A stretch of 38,738 nt of DNA from Caulobacter sp. 32-67-35 (GCA_002280875.1 NCEV01000029.1:1-38738); one strand, 5' to 3'. Numbered from the stretch's first letter, positions 18,769 to 27,825 are shown. The notes: generated by a model not told the origin, from the letters alone. Program-made: numbers and translations.

Positions 18769-18903
18769 GAACCAAGACTAGCAGGGCTTGGTCAAAAGCC
18801 CGTTAAGACCAAAGGTATTCCCAAGCGGCAGGGTTGGCGGCGATCCGACGCCGCGCATACTCGCCCCCAAGACAAAAGAAAAATATCACAGGGAGGCTAG
18901 GCC

Positions 18904-20205
18904 ATGGACTTCAACCCGCCGCCGGAACTGACCGCCTATCTGGCCGTCCTCGACAGATTCATCGAGGACGAGATCGCGCCCTTGCAGGCCCGCGATGACA
19001 ATGAGCGCTTCTTCGACCACCGCCGTGAATGGGCCCGCACCGACTGGGACGGCGGCGGCCTGCCCCGGCATGACTGGGAAGAACTGCTGGCCAGGGCCCG
19101 CAAGCTGGCCGACGCCGCCGGTCACTACCGCTTCGCCCTGCCCCGCGAATTCGGCGGCCAGGACGGCTCCAACCTGTGGATGGCGGTGATCCGCGAGCAT
19201 CTGGCGTCCAAGGGCCTGGGCCTGTTCAACGACCTGCAGAACGAGCATTCAATCGTCGGCAACAATCCCTTCGTGCTGATGATCCGCGATTTCGGCCGGC
19301 CCGATCAGCAGCACCTGATCGGCGACATGCTGGATCGCGGCGCCTTCCGCCCGACCTTTGGCCTGACCGAGCCCGAGCATGGCTCCGACGCCACCTTCAT
19401 GGAGACCCGCGCGGTGCGCGAGATCCACAAGGGCGAGGCCGGCTGGCGGATCAATGGCGAGAAGATGTGGACTACCGGCATGCACGCCGCCACCCACTGC
19501 TGCCTCTTTGCCCGCACCGGCGGCGAAGATGGCTCGGCCAAGGGGATTACGGCCTTCCTGGTTCCAGCCCATGCGCCCGGCGTGAAGATCGAGGAATATC
19601 TCTGGACCTTCAACATGCCCACCGACCATCCCCGGGTCAGCTTCACCAACGTCTTCGTGCCCGACAGCGCGATGTTTGGCCCCGAGGGCGGCGGACTGGC
19701 GCTGGCCCAGCACTTCGTCCACGAGAACCGCATCCGCCAGGCGGCCTCCAGTCTGGGGGCGGCGGTGTTCTGCATAGAAGAGAGTGTGAAGTACGCCCGC
19801 GCCCGCAAACCGTTTGGAAAGCCCCTGGCCGAGAACCAGGCCATTCAGTTCCCGCTGGTGGAACTGGCCAGCACTGCCGAGATGCTGCGCCTGCTGATCC
19901 GCAAGACCGCCTGGGAGATGGACCAGATGACCAAGCCGGAGGTGGAAAAGCGCCTCTCCGACAAGGTTTCGATGTGCAACTATCAGGCCAACCGCCTGGT
20001 GTGCGAGGCGGCCGATCGCGCCATGCAGGTGCACGGCGGCATCGGCTATTCGCGCCACAAGCCCTTCGAGCACATCTATCGCCACCACCGCCGCTACCGG
20101 ATCACCGAGGGCAGCGAGGAGATCCAGATCCGCAAGGTGGCCGCCTGGCTGTTCGGCTATCTGGGCCCGCGCCGCAAAACCTTCGCCGAAATGGAGAAGG
20201 TTTAA
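18904..20205 (+). CDS. acyl-CoA dehydrogenase (ACAD10/11-like)
   Basis: FAD enzyme that introduces the alpha-beta double bond into acyl-CoA thioesters and passes electrons to ETF. 433 residues with the three-domain fold: N-terminal helices, a middle beta domain with GLTEPEHGSD (about 153-162) and GEKMWTTG, and a C-terminal helical domain with RARKPFGKPLAENQAIQF and the end motif YRITEGSEEIQIRK. The HGGIGYSRHKP segment and the longer N-terminus resemble the ACAD10/11 branch, which can handle long or unusual acyl chains; substrate not determinable. GGGAGG precedes the ATG. No ETF or hydratase gene is adjacent. Confidence 0.92.
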   Translation: MDFNPPPELTAYLAVLDRFIEDEIAPLQARDDNERFFDHRREWARTDWDGGGLPRHDWEELLARARKLADAAGHYRFALPREFGGQDGSNLWMAVIREHLASKGLGLFNDLQNEHSIVGNNPFVLMIRDFGRPDQQHLIGDMLDRGAFRPTFGLTEPEHGSDATFMETRAVREIHKGEAGWRINGEKMWTTGMHAATHCCLFARTGGEDGSAKGITAFLVPAHAPGVKIEEYLWTFNMPTDHPRVSFTNVFVPDSAMFGPEGGGLALAQHFVHENRIRQAASSLGAAVFCIEESVKYARARKPFGKPLAENQAIQFPLVELASTAEMLRLLIRKTAWEMDQMTKPEVEKRLSDKVSMCNYQANRLVCEAADRAMQVHGGIGYSRHKPFEHIYRHHRRYRITEGSEEIQIRKVAAWLFGYLGPRRKTFAEMEKV

Positions 20206-20287
20206 TCCCGAGCGACCTGACGTGGATCAACGGACGCGCTATCTAACAGGGATATGCGAGCCTGACGTTGCTCGTCTGGAGGGCTGA

Positions 20288-20920
20288 ATGAACCGTTTCG
20301 CCAAAACCGCCGCGCGGATCGCGCTGGTCGTTTCGCTCGCCGCCGGCCTGGCCGGCTGCGGGGTCAACACCATCCCCACCCAGGACGAGGCGACCAAGAC
20401 CGCCTGGGCCGAAGTGCAGAACCAGTATCAGCGCCGCGCCGACCTGGTGCCCAACCTCGTCGCTACGGTGAAGGGCTACGCCGCCCAGGAAAAGGACGTG
20501 CTGGTCGCCGTTACGGAAGCCCGCGCCAGCGCCACCCAGGTGAAAGTCGACGCCTCGACCATCACCGACCCGGCCGCCTTCGAGAAATACGCCGCCGCCC
20601 AGGACCAGCTGTCGGGCGTGTTGGGCCGGCTGATGATGATCCAGGAGCAGTATCCGGACCTGAAGTCGAACCAGAACTTCATGGCCCTGCAAAGCCAGCT
20701 GGAAGGCACGGAAAACCGTATCGCCATCGCCCGCCGCGACTACAACCAGACGGCCCAGACCTACAATACGACGCTGCGGACCTTCCCCAGCATCCTCTGG
20801 GCCAAGACGATGTATTCGGGCCAGAAGCCGGCCGTGCTGTTCCAGGCCACGGCGGCGGCGCAATCGGCCCCGACCGTGAACTTCGACGCGGCCCCGCCGG
20901 CCTCGGCGCCGGCTCAGTAA
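20288..20920 (+). CDS. lemA: LemA family lipoprotein
   Basis: LemA proteins are membrane-anchored helical proteins of uncertain function, often encoded with TPM-domain proteins. This 210-residue form has a lipobox (LAGC, Cys24), so it is probably a lipoprotein. The family core is clear: VQNQYQRRADLVPNLVATVKGYA, then LMMIQEQYPDLKSNQNFMALQSQLEGTENRIAIARRDYN (quoted by its ends LMMIQEQYP and IAIARRDYN) and FPSILWA. A Pro/Ala-rich tail of about 25 residues ends it. GGAGGG precedes the ATG. Two TPM-domain genes follow, separated by one base and by an overlap, as one operon. Confidence 0.93.
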   Translation: MNRFAKTAARIALVVSLAAGLAGCGVNTIPTQDEATKTAWAEVQNQYQRRADLVPNLVATVKGYAAQEKDVLVAVTEARASATQVKVDASTITDPAAFEKYAAAQDQLSGVLGRLMMIQEQYPDLKSNQNFMALQSQLEGTENRIAIARRDYNQTAQTYNTTLRTFPSILWAKTMYSGQKPAVLFQATAAAQSAPTVNFDAAPPASAPAQ

Positions 20921-20921
20921 G

Positions 20922-21824
20922 TTGAAGACCAGAAACCTTGTCACCCCGGAAGCCTCGGAGAGGCTATCCGGGGCCCAGGAGCTGCGCACGCGGCCCCTGG
21001 GTCCCGGCGCTTGGCTGCGCTTCGGCCGGGATGACAGGAATTGGTTTGTCGCTTGGCTGATCGCCGCTTTGGCGGTGGCCTGCCTGGCCATCCCCGCCCT
21101 CGCCGCCCCCAAGTTCCCGCCCCTGTCCGGCCGGGTGGTCGACGAGGCCAACATCCTCTCGCCCGAGGTCGAAGCCGACCTGACCGGCAAGCTGAAGTCG
21201 CTGGAAGACGCCACCGGCCGCCAGCTGGTGGTGGCCACGGTCGCCACCCTGCAGGGCTACGAGATCGAGGACTACGGCTACCAGCTGGGCCGCACCTGGG
21301 CCCTGGGCGCCAAGGACAAGGACGACGGCGCGATCCTGCTGGTCGCGCCCGCCGAGAAGAAGGTGCGCATCGAGGTCGGCTATGGCCTGGAGCCCGTTCT
21401 GACCGACGCCCTGTCCAGCGTCATCATCCAGAGCGCCGTCATCCCGAAATTCAAGGCCGGCGACCTGCAGGCCGGCGTCGTGGCCGGGACCGACGAACTG
21501 CTGACCCAGCTGTCCCTGCCCGATGACGAGGCCAGGGCCAATGTCGCCCAGGCCGCCGCGCCGGAGCAGCGTGACAGCGGCGGCTTCTCGCCGATCGCCG
21601 CCCTGCTGATCGGGCTGTTCGTGTTCTTCCTGATCACCCGCCTGTTGCCCGGCCGACGCGGACGACGCAGCGGTCTGGGCTCGGCCCTGCCGTGGATCAT
21701 CCTCAACGCCCTGACCAGCGGTTCGGGTCGCGGTGGTGGCGGCTGGAGCGGCGGCGGAGGCGGCGGAGGGTTCTCCGGCGGCGGCGGCTCGTTCGGCGGC
21801 GGCGGAAGTTCGGGGAGCTGGTGA
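20922..21824 (+). CDS. TPM-domain (YgcG-type) membrane protein with repeat-encoded N-terminus
   Basis: The 300-residue frame has a hydrophobic signal segment (about 42-61, ending ALAAPKFP), a TPM domain (about 65-200, with DEANILSPEVEADLTGKL and VRIEVGYGLEP), a transmembrane helix (about 222-240) and a Gly/Ser-rich tail, as in YgcG proteins. TPM domains have been linked to phosphatase activity and photosystem repair in plants; the bacterial role is open. The first 40 residues are unlike the family: they translate a three-hairpin repeat (20944-21031). The only in-frame start before the signal segment is TTG 20922, one base after the lemA stop and without its own ribosome-binding site. The next gene overlaps as TGATG. 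Confidence 0.85.
   Translation: MKTRNLVTPEASERLSGAQELRTRPLGPGAWLRFGRDDRNWFVAWLIAALAVACLAIPALAAPKFPPLSGRVVDEANILSPEVEADLTGKLKSLEDATGRQLVVATVATLQGYEIEDYGYQLGRTWALGAKDKDDGAILLVAPAEKKVRIEVGYGLEPVLTDALSSVIIQSAVIPKFKAGDLQAGVVAGTDELLTQLSLPDDEARANVAQAAAPEQRDSGGFSPIAALLIGLFVFFLITRLLPGRRGRRSGLGSALPWIILNALTSGSGRGGGGWSGGGGGGGFSGGGGSFGGGGSSGSW
20944..21031. repeat. three-hairpin palindromic repeat within a coding frame
   Basis: Three adjacent inverted repeats: CCCCGGA/TCCGGGG (20944-20973, inner AGCCTC/GAGGCT arms), CCCAGG/CCTGGG (20974-21001) and TCCCGGC/GCCGGGA (21002-21031), followed by TGACAGG. The last part looks like the short palindromic elements often dispersed in alphaproteobacterial intergenic DNA. 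Here it lies between the lemA stop and the signal segment of the TPM protein and is read as protein. Confidence 0.75.
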
Positions 21825-22522
21825 TGAAGACGATGACTCCCGAAGATCAGGCCCGCATCGCGCAGGCGGTCGCCGCGGCCGAGAAGACCACCGCCGGCGA
21901 AATCTTCTGCGTCCTGGCGCCCGAGGTGTCCGACTATCGCGAGACGCCCCTGGTCTGGGCGGCGGCGACAGCCCTGGTCCTGCCCGCCGCCGGTCTGCTG
22001 GCAGGACTGCGCCCCGACATGCTCACCCAGCTGTTTGGCGGCTGGACCGTGGGCCACGCCTCGGCCACCGACGCGGCGATCCTCTCGGCGCTGTCGATCT
22101 ATATCGGCCTGCAAGCGGCGATCTTCATCGTCTCCGCCCTGTTCGTCTCGATCCCGCCCGTCCGCCGCGCCCTGACGCCTCGGGCTCTGAAGGCGGCGGC
22201 GGTCAGGCGGGCGGCCATGGAGCAGTTCATGAGTCACGGTCTGCACCTGACCCGCGACCGTACCGGCGTGCTGATCTTTGCCGCCCTGGCCGAGCACCGC
22301 GTCGAGGTCATCGCCGACGAGGGCATCTACAAGGCCGCCCCCAATGCGGTGTGGGATGACGTGGTCGCCGATCTGGTCGCCGGCATGAAGGCTGGCCGCA
22401 TCGCCGACGGCTTCGTCGCCGCCGTTACCCGGGTGGGTGAGATTCTCTCCAGCCACGTGCCCGTCCGCGCCACAGACACCAACGAACTGCCCGACGGCCT
22501 GACCATTCTGCCCAAGGGCTGA
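21824..22522 (+). CDS. TPM-domain membrane protein
   Basis: 232 residues. A short N-terminal TPM-like start (EDQARIAQAVAAAEKTTAGEIFCVLAPEVSDY) is followed by two transmembrane segments (about 42-62 and 84-110), then the second part of the TPM fold (about 130-215, with RTGVLIFAALAEHRVEVIADEGIY). This insertion of a membrane hairpin into the domain is typical of the second TPM protein found beside LemA and YgcG. Its ATG overlaps the stop of the upstream TPM gene (TGATG). Probably acts with the other two products at the inner membrane; function unproven. Confidence 0.85.
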   Translation: MKTMTPEDQARIAQAVAAAEKTTAGEIFCVLAPEVSDYRETPLVWAAATALVLPAAGLLAGLRPDMLTQLFGGWTVGHASATDAAILSALSIYIGLQAAIFIVSALFVSIPPVRRALTPRALKAAAVRRAAMEQFMSHGLHLTRDRTGVLIFAALAEHRVEVIADEGIYKAAPNAVWDDVVADLVAGMKAGRIADGFVAAVTRVGEILSSHVPVRATDTNELPDGLTILPKG

Positions 22523-22526
22523 TCCG

Positions 22527-23339
22527 ATGACGGGGGAAGCCAGCGGCCGGGAACTCCGACGCGTCTGGTTCTTCCTCGGCCTCGTCTTCCTGATAAGCTG
22601 GGGTGTTGGCGGACTGTATCTGGCCTTTCCCGCGCCGTTGACCGCCGCCTTCGGTCCCTTCGCCTATGGGTCGCCGGCCTATCTTCTGGCCGCCTGTTCA
22701 CCAACCCTGGTTGCTCTGGGGCTGACCCTGACCTTCGAAGGACCGGCGGGCCTCGCGCGCCTTGGCCGCCGATTGCTCCAGGCGACGCCGCTGTGGGCCT
22801 TGGCCCTGGCGTTCCTGGCCCTGCCCGTCATCGCCCTGGGCCTCGGCCTGCTGGCGCCCCGGTTCGGCGTCTGGCCGGTGCGCCCCGTCGACGTGCTGGT
22901 CGCCACACCGCTTATCCTGTTCACCACCGCCCATATCCTCACCAATTCCGGTCCGCTAGGCGAGGAGCTGGGCTGGCGCGGCTATGCCCTGCCCCGGCTG
23001 CTGAACCGCTGGCCGCCCCTGATGGCCGGCGGCGCATTGGGGGTCATCTGGACGATCTGGCACATCCCGGCCTTCCTGTTTTCGGGCATCGTCGCCACGC
23101 CGCTGTCAGACCTGGGCTGGTACGCTCTGGGCACGGTCGCCCTCTCGCTGCTGATGACCTGGCTGTTCCTGCGGACGCGCGGCAGCGTGCTGATCGCCGG
23201 GGTAGTTCCGCACTTCGTGATCAATGGCCTGGGCGCGGCGGGGGCCTGGCGCGCGCGACCGGCCGAAAGCGTCGCCTTGGCCCTGCTGGTCATGGCGCTT
23301 TTCCTGATTTGCCCGCCAAATAGACGCAATCATCAATAG
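22527..23339 (+). CDS. CPBP family intramembrane metalloprotease
   Basis: CPBP (Abi/Rce1-like) proteins are membrane glutamic or metallo-endopeptidases. This 270-residue protein has about seven to eight hydrophobic segments and the three family motifs: EELGWRGYALPRL (Glu146, Glu147, Arg151), WTIWHIPAF (His179) and VVPHFVINGL (His near 232). Substrate unknown; roles range from protein processing to bacteriocin self-immunity. It starts 4 bp after the second TPM gene, so it may be the fourth gene of the lemA operon. Confidence 0.88.
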   Translation: MTGEASGRELRRVWFFLGLVFLISWGVGGLYLAFPAPLTAAFGPFAYGSPAYLLAACSPTLVALGLTLTFEGPAGLARLGRRLLQATPLWALALAFLALPVIALGLGLLAPRFGVWPVRPVDVLVATPLILFTTAHILTNSGPLGEELGWRGYALPRLLNRWPPLMAGGALGVIWTIWHIPAFLFSGIVATPLSDLGWYALGTVALSLLMTWLFLRTRGSVLIAGVVPHFVINGLGAAGAWRARPAESVALALLVMALFLICPPNRRNHQ

Positions 23340-23351
23340 GAGGAGCGCGCC

Positions 23352-23783
23352 ATGTCCAGCATCGACCCAACCCGCGAGCAGTTCGACGCCTTCAAGGGCC
23401 TTCCGCGCGATACGCCGATCCAGATGCTGAACCTGGTGCGCCTGAAGGCCGTCGCCGACTATCCGGTTGATCACCCCGAGCACGGCAAGGGCCGGTCGGG
23501 CCTGGACGCCTATCGCGCGTATGGCCGCGAGACCGCGGCGCTCTTCGCCAGGCTGGGCGGCCGGCAGATCTGGGCGGGCAAGCCGGAACTGGTGCTGACC
23601 GGCCCGACCGATGAGCGCTGGGACCTGGCCTTTATCGCCGAGTATCCCAATGCCGGCGCCTTCTTCGCCATGGTCACCGACCCGGCCTATCGCGAGTTCG
23701 TCAAGCACCGGACGGCGGCGGTCGAGGACTCGCGTCTGATCCGGCTGTCGCCCCTGACGCCTGGCGAAGGCTTCGGCGAATAG
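23352..23783 (+). CDS. DUF1330 domain protein
   Basis: A 143-residue soluble protein with the ferredoxin-like alpha/beta-barrel pattern of DUF1330: PIQMLNLVRLKA, AYRAYGRETAALFARLGG, then WDLAFIAEYPNAGAFFAMVTDPAYREFVKHRTAAVEDSRLI (ends WDLAFIAEYP and AVEDSRLI). No catalytic site is known for the family. GGAGGAG lies ahead of the ATG and the gene follows the CPBP gene by 12 bp. It is convergent with the TonB receptor gene. Confidence 0.85.
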   Translation: MSSIDPTREQFDAFKGLPRDTPIQMLNLVRLKAVADYPVDHPEHGKGRSGLDAYRAYGRETAALFARLGGRQIWAGKPELVLTGPTDERWDLAFIAEYPNAGAFFAMVTDPAYREFVKHRTAAVEDSRLIRLSPLTPGEGFGE

Positions 23784-23839
23784 AAACGGGGCGGCCGCTT
23801 GCGCGACCTCCCCGCCGATCCCAACCTCGAGAGGCGGGA

Positions 23840-23906
23840 CTAGAAGCTCCGGCGCACCGTCACGCCCATCGTGCGCGGCTGGCCGACCGTGTAGCCCAGG
23901 CGCGCC
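23840..23906 (-). pseudogene. out-of-frame last strand of the TonB receptor
   Basis: On the minus strand, about 22 codons ending VTVRRSF and a TAG stop at 23842-23840 encode a perfect outer-membrane C-terminal strand with terminal Phe, but out of frame with the receptor. It is the displaced 3' end of the gene at 23860-26073. The 5' limit is approximate. Confidence 0.7.
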
Positions 23907-26073
23907 CGGGCACGGTTCCGGTGGCCCCACCGAACGGCAGGCCGGAGACGAAGGAACGCGGATTGTTCTCCTGGTCGCTGGCTTGGGTGTAGCGGCTGCC
24001 GATATGCTGCACCGAGGCGCTCACATAGGCTTCCATCCCCGAGCGGACGGTCCACGAATAGGTGGCGTCGGCCGAGATCTGGAACTTGGGCACCGACGGA
24101 AGGCGGTTGCCCTCACGGATGCCGCCCAGCACCGCGCCCGTCCCGTCCTTCACGGTGGAGTCGAACTCGGCTTCCAGCAGGCTGCCCGAGATGCCGATGT
24201 CGAAGCCGGGCGCCAGGCGCGCCGAGAGCTCGGCCTCGATGCCCTTGGTGTGGGCCTTGGGCACGTTGAACACCACGCGCGAGGAGCACGAGCCGGCGTC
24301 CAGCGTGGTCTGCAGGTTCTTGATATCGGTATAGAAGACGGCGCTGTTGAAGCTGATCCCGCCGAAGCGCGACTTCACGCCGGCCTCGTAGTTCCACAGG
24401 GTCTCGTCGTCATACGACTGGAAGCCGCCGAAGATCGCCGCGTCCTGCGGGGTGCAGAGCGGCAGGTTCAGCGGGTCGTTGACGCCGCCCAGCCGGAAGC
24501 CCTGGGCCGCCTGGGCGTTGAAAGTCACCGTGTCGCTGGCCTCATAGGCTACCAGGACCCGCGGCGTGAAGCCGTCGGAAGAGGTCTTGTCGACCTGGTT
24601 GTCGCCGTTGGCGAACAGACCGCCCGACTTGAACTGGCGGGTTTCCTCGAAGTCGTAGAAGCGGCCGCCGGCCGTGACAGTCAGCTTGTCCAGCTTGTAG
24701 CTAGCTTCGCCGAACAGGGCCTTCTGCTTGATGTTGTAGGGCAGGGAGGCGTTGTAGGGCGAGTTCAGCGGGAAGCCGTTGGCCACCGCCGCCGAGGTGC
24801 CGGCGCCCAGGGTGGCGTCGGTGAAGGCGTCATAGCCCGGGGTGGGCAGACGCTGGTCATAGACGCGATCGACCTCGGAATAGAAGCCGCCGAACACCCA
24901 CTGGAACGGGCCATCGCCGGTCGAGCCCAGCCGCAGCTCCTGGGTGAACTGCTGCAGATCGGTGGTGTCGACCAGCTTGGAGGGCAGCAGGACGGCGGCG
25001 CTGGGGAAGCCCAGGTCCACCGAGACGCTGCCGGTCAGCGAGCTGGCGTCGCGGTCCAGATGGATCTTGCGGTCCACATAGCTGGTCACCGAGGTCAGCT
25101 CGACCGCGCCCAGGCCGATCGAGGCGGTCAGGTCGGTCAGCAGGGTGTCGTCGGCGAAGCTCTCGTCCAGCAGCAGGTGCTGCTCGCGCTCGCCCAGGCG
25201 CACCGGGGCGCGGGTGATGGTGTTGGGATTGGCGAACAGGTTGAAGGCTTCCTGGCGATTGAAGCCGTTGGCCCGGATCTCCTGATAGACCACGCGCGGG
25301 GTGATGCTGATGTTCTCGGTGGGCTGGAACAGCACGGCCAGGCGTCCGCCGGCGCGGCTGCCGTCATTGACGTTCTTCTTGCGACCGCCGCCCTCAGTGC
25401 GGGCGTCGATGAAGCCGGCATATTTGGTGTAGTAGCCCACGGCGCGCACGGCGACCTTGTCGGAAACCGGCAGGTTGATCGCGCCCTTGACGTAGCCGCC
25501 GGTGTCGTCGCCATCGACCATGTTGCCATTGGCCTCGATCACGCCCTCGGTAACGCCGATCTTGGGCTGGTTGGTGATGTAGCGGATGGTGCCGCCGACC
25601 GAGCCCGAGCCAAACAGCGTGCCCTGCGGGCCACGCAGGGTTTCCACCCGGTTCAGATCAAAGAGGTCGATGTCCGGCGTGAACAGCGACAGCGAGATCA
25701 CCGATTCGTCGAGATAGACCCCGACCTGTTCCTTGACGCCTGGCTGGTCGCGAACCACCTGGCCGGCCGAGACGCCGCGCACCGACACCTGGCTCTGGCC
25801 GGGGCCGAGGTTCTGGATCGTCAGGCTGGCGACGTTGCGCGACAGGTCTTCAAGGGTCACCGCACCCGAGCGCTGGATGTCCTGCTGGGTTTGGGCGTTG
25901 ATCGAGAACGGCACGTCGAGGATGGTCGCGTCGCGCTTGGTGGCGGTGACGATGATTTCCTCGACGGTCGAGTCCTGGGCCATGGCCAGGGTGGGCAGGG
26001 CCACAAAGCCCGCCAGGGCGGTGGCGGCCAGCAGCGCGTGACGCGCGCGCGGGCGCTGAGTCGTAAAGCTCAT
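23860..26073 (-). CDS. TonB-dependent receptor with deleted and frameshifted 3' end
   Basis: Outer-membrane active-transport barrel. A signal peptide (cleavage near AMA-QD, about residue 33) is followed by the plug (about 36-165: VEEIIVTATKR, VRGVSAGQV, VETLRGPQGTLFGSGSVGGTIRYI) and a long beta-barrel. The substrate is not evident. The end is abnormal: the frame stops at 23860 after a short unrelated tail, while the expected last strand (RARLGYTVGQPRTMGVTVRRSF, ending in Phe) is encoded in another frame down to 23840. Sequence for the preceding strands seems absent between SGLPFGGATGT and RARLGY. So a deletion with frameshift occurred near 23902-23920, or the assembly is wrong there. The product would lack the C-terminal Phe used for barrel insertion. 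GGGAGG precedes ATG 26073. Confidence 0.85.
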   Translation of the reverse strand: MSFTTQRPRARHALLAATALAGFVALPTLAMAQDSTVEEIIVTATKRDATILDVPFSINAQTQQDIQRSGAVTLEDLSRNVASLTIQNLGPGQSQVSVRGVSAGQVVRDQPGVKEQVGVYLDESVISLSLFTPDIDLFDLNRVETLRGPQGTLFGSGSVGGTIRYITNQPKIGVTEGVIEANGNMVDGDDTGGYVKGAINLPVSDKVAVRAVGYYTKYAGFIDARTEGGGRKKNVNDGSRAGGRLAVLFQPTENISITPRVVYQEIRANGFNRQEAFNLFANPNTITRAPVRLGEREQHLLLDESFADDTLLTDLTASIGLGAVELTSVTSYVDRKIHLDRDASSLTGSVSVDLGFPSAAVLLPSKLVDTTDLQQFTQELRLGSTGDGPFQWVFGGFYSEVDRVYDQRLPTPGYDAFTDATLGAGTSAAVANGFPLNSPYNASLPYNIKQKALFGEASYKLDKLTVTAGGRFYDFEETRQFKSGGLFANGDNQVDKTSSDGFTPRVLVAYEASDTVTFNAQAAQGFRLGGVNDPLNLPLCTPQDAAIFGGFQSYDDETLWNYEAGVKSRFGGISFNSAVFYTDIKNLQTTLDAGSCSSRVVFNVPKAHTKGIEAELSARLAPGFDIGISGSLLEAEFDSTVKDGTGAVLGGIREGNRLPSVPKFQISADATYSWTVRSGMEAYVSASVQHIGSRYTQASDQENNPRSFVSGLPFGGATGTVPGRAWATRSASRARWA

Positions 26074-26442
26074 TGGTATCCTCCCAGACGTTTTTCGCGG
26101 TCTCTGAGCCTGGCTCGGCCGCAACTTAAGCGTTCTTGCTCCGGGGACGGAAAGTCAACGCCAATCAAGGGCGGGATTGGATAATTGTCCGGCGATGTGT
26201 CTTGGCTGACTCACATCCGGCTCGCAGCGGCAAGGACATAGCGAAAAGCCCCAAATCCCGGCCGATGCTTGCGCAAGACCTTGCAAGACACCGGTGTCGT
26301 CACGCACCGAGGGCCAGGACCCGCACCATCACATCGCTTCGAAGGTCGAACTGCTTTACGTGCGCGTGACCTTTCGCCAACGGAATTCCGAGTCTAGGGT
26401 GGCGGCCAATTCAAACTAACGTTTAACGGGGAGAAGCGCCCA
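26074..26442. promoter_or_regulatory. divergent promoter region with two palindromes
   Basis: 369 bp between the TonB receptor (-) and thiolase (+) genes. No credible ORF. It contains two exact palindromes 9 bp apart, CTTGCGCAAG (26268-26277) and GACACCGGTGTC (26287-26298). It should hold both promoters; I cannot place -35/-10 boxes with confidence. Confidence 0.55.
26287..26298. promoter_or_regulatory. palindromic operator candidate
   Basis: GACACCGGTGTC is a perfect 12-bp palindrome centred on CCGG, the style of site bound by LacI-family repressors that often control TonB receptors in Caulobacter-type bacteria. No regulator gene is adjacent, so which gene it controls is an inference. Confidence 0.4.
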
Positions 26443-27630
26443 ATGCGCGAAGCGGTCATCGTCTCTTACGCCCGCACCGGTCTGGCCAAGTCCAACCGCG
26501 GTGGTTTCAACAATACGCATGGCGCGGCCATGGCCGGTCACGCCATCCAGCACGCCGTGTCGCGCGCCGGCCTCGACGGCGGCGAAGTGGAAGACGTGGC
26601 CCTGGGCTGCGGCGGTCCTGAAGGCGCCACCGGCATGAACGTGGCCCGCAACGCCGCCATGTGGGCCGGCCTGCCGGTCACCGTTTCCGGCCAGACCATC
26701 AACCGCTTCTGCTCCTCGGGCCTGCAGGCCATCGCCACGGCGGCCAACTATGTGCGCAACGACGGCGCCAATGTCGCTATTGGCGGCGGCGTCGAGTCGA
26801 TCTCGCTGGTGCAGGGCGGCGGTCACATGAACCGCCACCACATCACCGAAGAAAAGCTGATGAAGAGCCATCCGGCCCTGTGGATGGCGATGATCGACAC
26901 CGCCGACATCGTGGCCAAGCGCTATAATGTCAGCCGCGAATACCAGGACGAATACGCCCTGCGCAGCCAGCAGCGCATCGCCGCCGCCCAGGCCGCCGGC
27001 CTGTTCAAGGACGAGATCGTCCCAATGGCCACCAAGATGAAGGTGGTCAACAAGGAAACCAAGGAAGAGAGCCTCGTCGACTACGTGGTCGACAAGGACG
27101 AGTGCAATCGCCCCGAGACTACCCTGGAAGGCCTGTCCAGCCTCAAGCCCGTCATGGGCGAAGGCAAGTTCGTCACGGCCGGCAACGCGAGCCAGCTGTC
27201 GGACGGCGCCGCCGCCGTGGTGATCATGGACGCAAAGGAAGCTTCGCGTCGCGGCCTGGAGCCGATGGGCCTGTTCAAGGGCTTCGCCGTCGCCGGCTGC
27301 GAGCCTGACGAAATGGGCATCGGCCCCGTCTATGCCGTGCCGCGCCTGCTGGAACGCCACGGCCTGAAGGTCGACGACATCGACCTGTGGGAACTGAACG
27401 AAGCCTTCGCCAGCCAGTGCCTCTACAGCCGCGACAAGCTGGGCATCGATCCGGAAAAGTACAACGTCAACGGCGGCTCCATCGCCATCGGTCACCCCTT
27501 CGGCATGACCGGCGCCCGCTGCGCCGGCCACCTGTTGATGGAAGGCAAGCGTCGCGGCGCCAAGCTGGGCGTGGTGACCATGTGCATCGGCGGCGGCATG
27601 GGCGCGGCGGGTCTGTTCGAAATCTTCTGA
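26443..27630 (+). CDS. acetyl-CoA C-acyltransferase (thiolase)
   Basis: Thiolase II-type enzyme that cleaves 3-ketoacyl-CoA (or runs in reverse as acetoacetyl-CoA synthesis). The 395 residues carry all catalytic residues: nucleophile Cys90 in [11 protein letters not shown], His351 in [12 protein letters not shown], and Cys381 in TMCIGGGMG. The [11 protein letters not shown] segment is also typical. It reads like the degradative FadA-type branch rather than the PhaA branch, but assignment within the family is not certain. GGGGAG precedes the ATG. It is a single-gene unit closed by a strong terminator. No FadB-type partner adjoins it. Confidence 0.93.
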   Translation: MREAVIVSYARTGLAKSNRGGFNNTHGAAMAGHAIQHAVSRAGLDGGEVEDVALGCGGPEGATGMNVARNAAMWAGLPVTVSGQTINRFCSSGLQAIATAANYVRNDGANVAIGGGVESISLVQGGGHMNRHHITEEKLMKSHPALWMAMIDTADIVAKRYNVSREYQDEYALRSQQRIAAAQAAGLFKDEIVPMATKMKVVNKETKEESLVDYVVDKDECNRPETTLEGLSSLKPVMGEGKFVTAGNASQLSDGAAAVVIMDAKEASRRGLEPMGLFKGFAVAGCEPDEMGIGPVYAVPRLLERHGLKVDDIDLWELNEAFASQCLYSRDKLGIDPEKYNVNGGSIAIGHPFGMTGARCAGHLLMEGKRRGAKLGVVTMCIGGGMGAAGLFEIF

Positions 27631-27663
27631 CTTCGACCCAGATCAGAGCACCAAAAGCCAAGT

Positions 27664-27701
27664 CGGGCCGGAGACCTTCAAGAGGGTTTCCGGCCCGTTT
27701 T
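27664..27701 (+). terminator. rho-independent terminator of the thiolase gene
   Basis: CGGGCCGGA with GA and CC (27664-27676) pairs with GG, TT and TCCGGCCCG (27685-27697): a 13-bp stem with one G-U, an 8-base loop and TTTT after it. 34 bp past the stop. Confidence 0.9.
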
Positions 27702-27825
27702 GCATTCTGGCGGGGCTTTCCGGAGATTTTTTCGGGGAGCGCTTGAACCCCGGTCTTTGGCAACCATTTGTGTTGCTGAAGGCGCATCCCGCGATGTCCG
27801 CGCGACGCCAGATCAGAGATCCGCC

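Noticed and set aside
23983-26184. Very long plus-strand frame opposite the TonB receptor
   Set aside because: Antisense shadow produced by biased codon use; the minus strand carries a clear plug and barrel.
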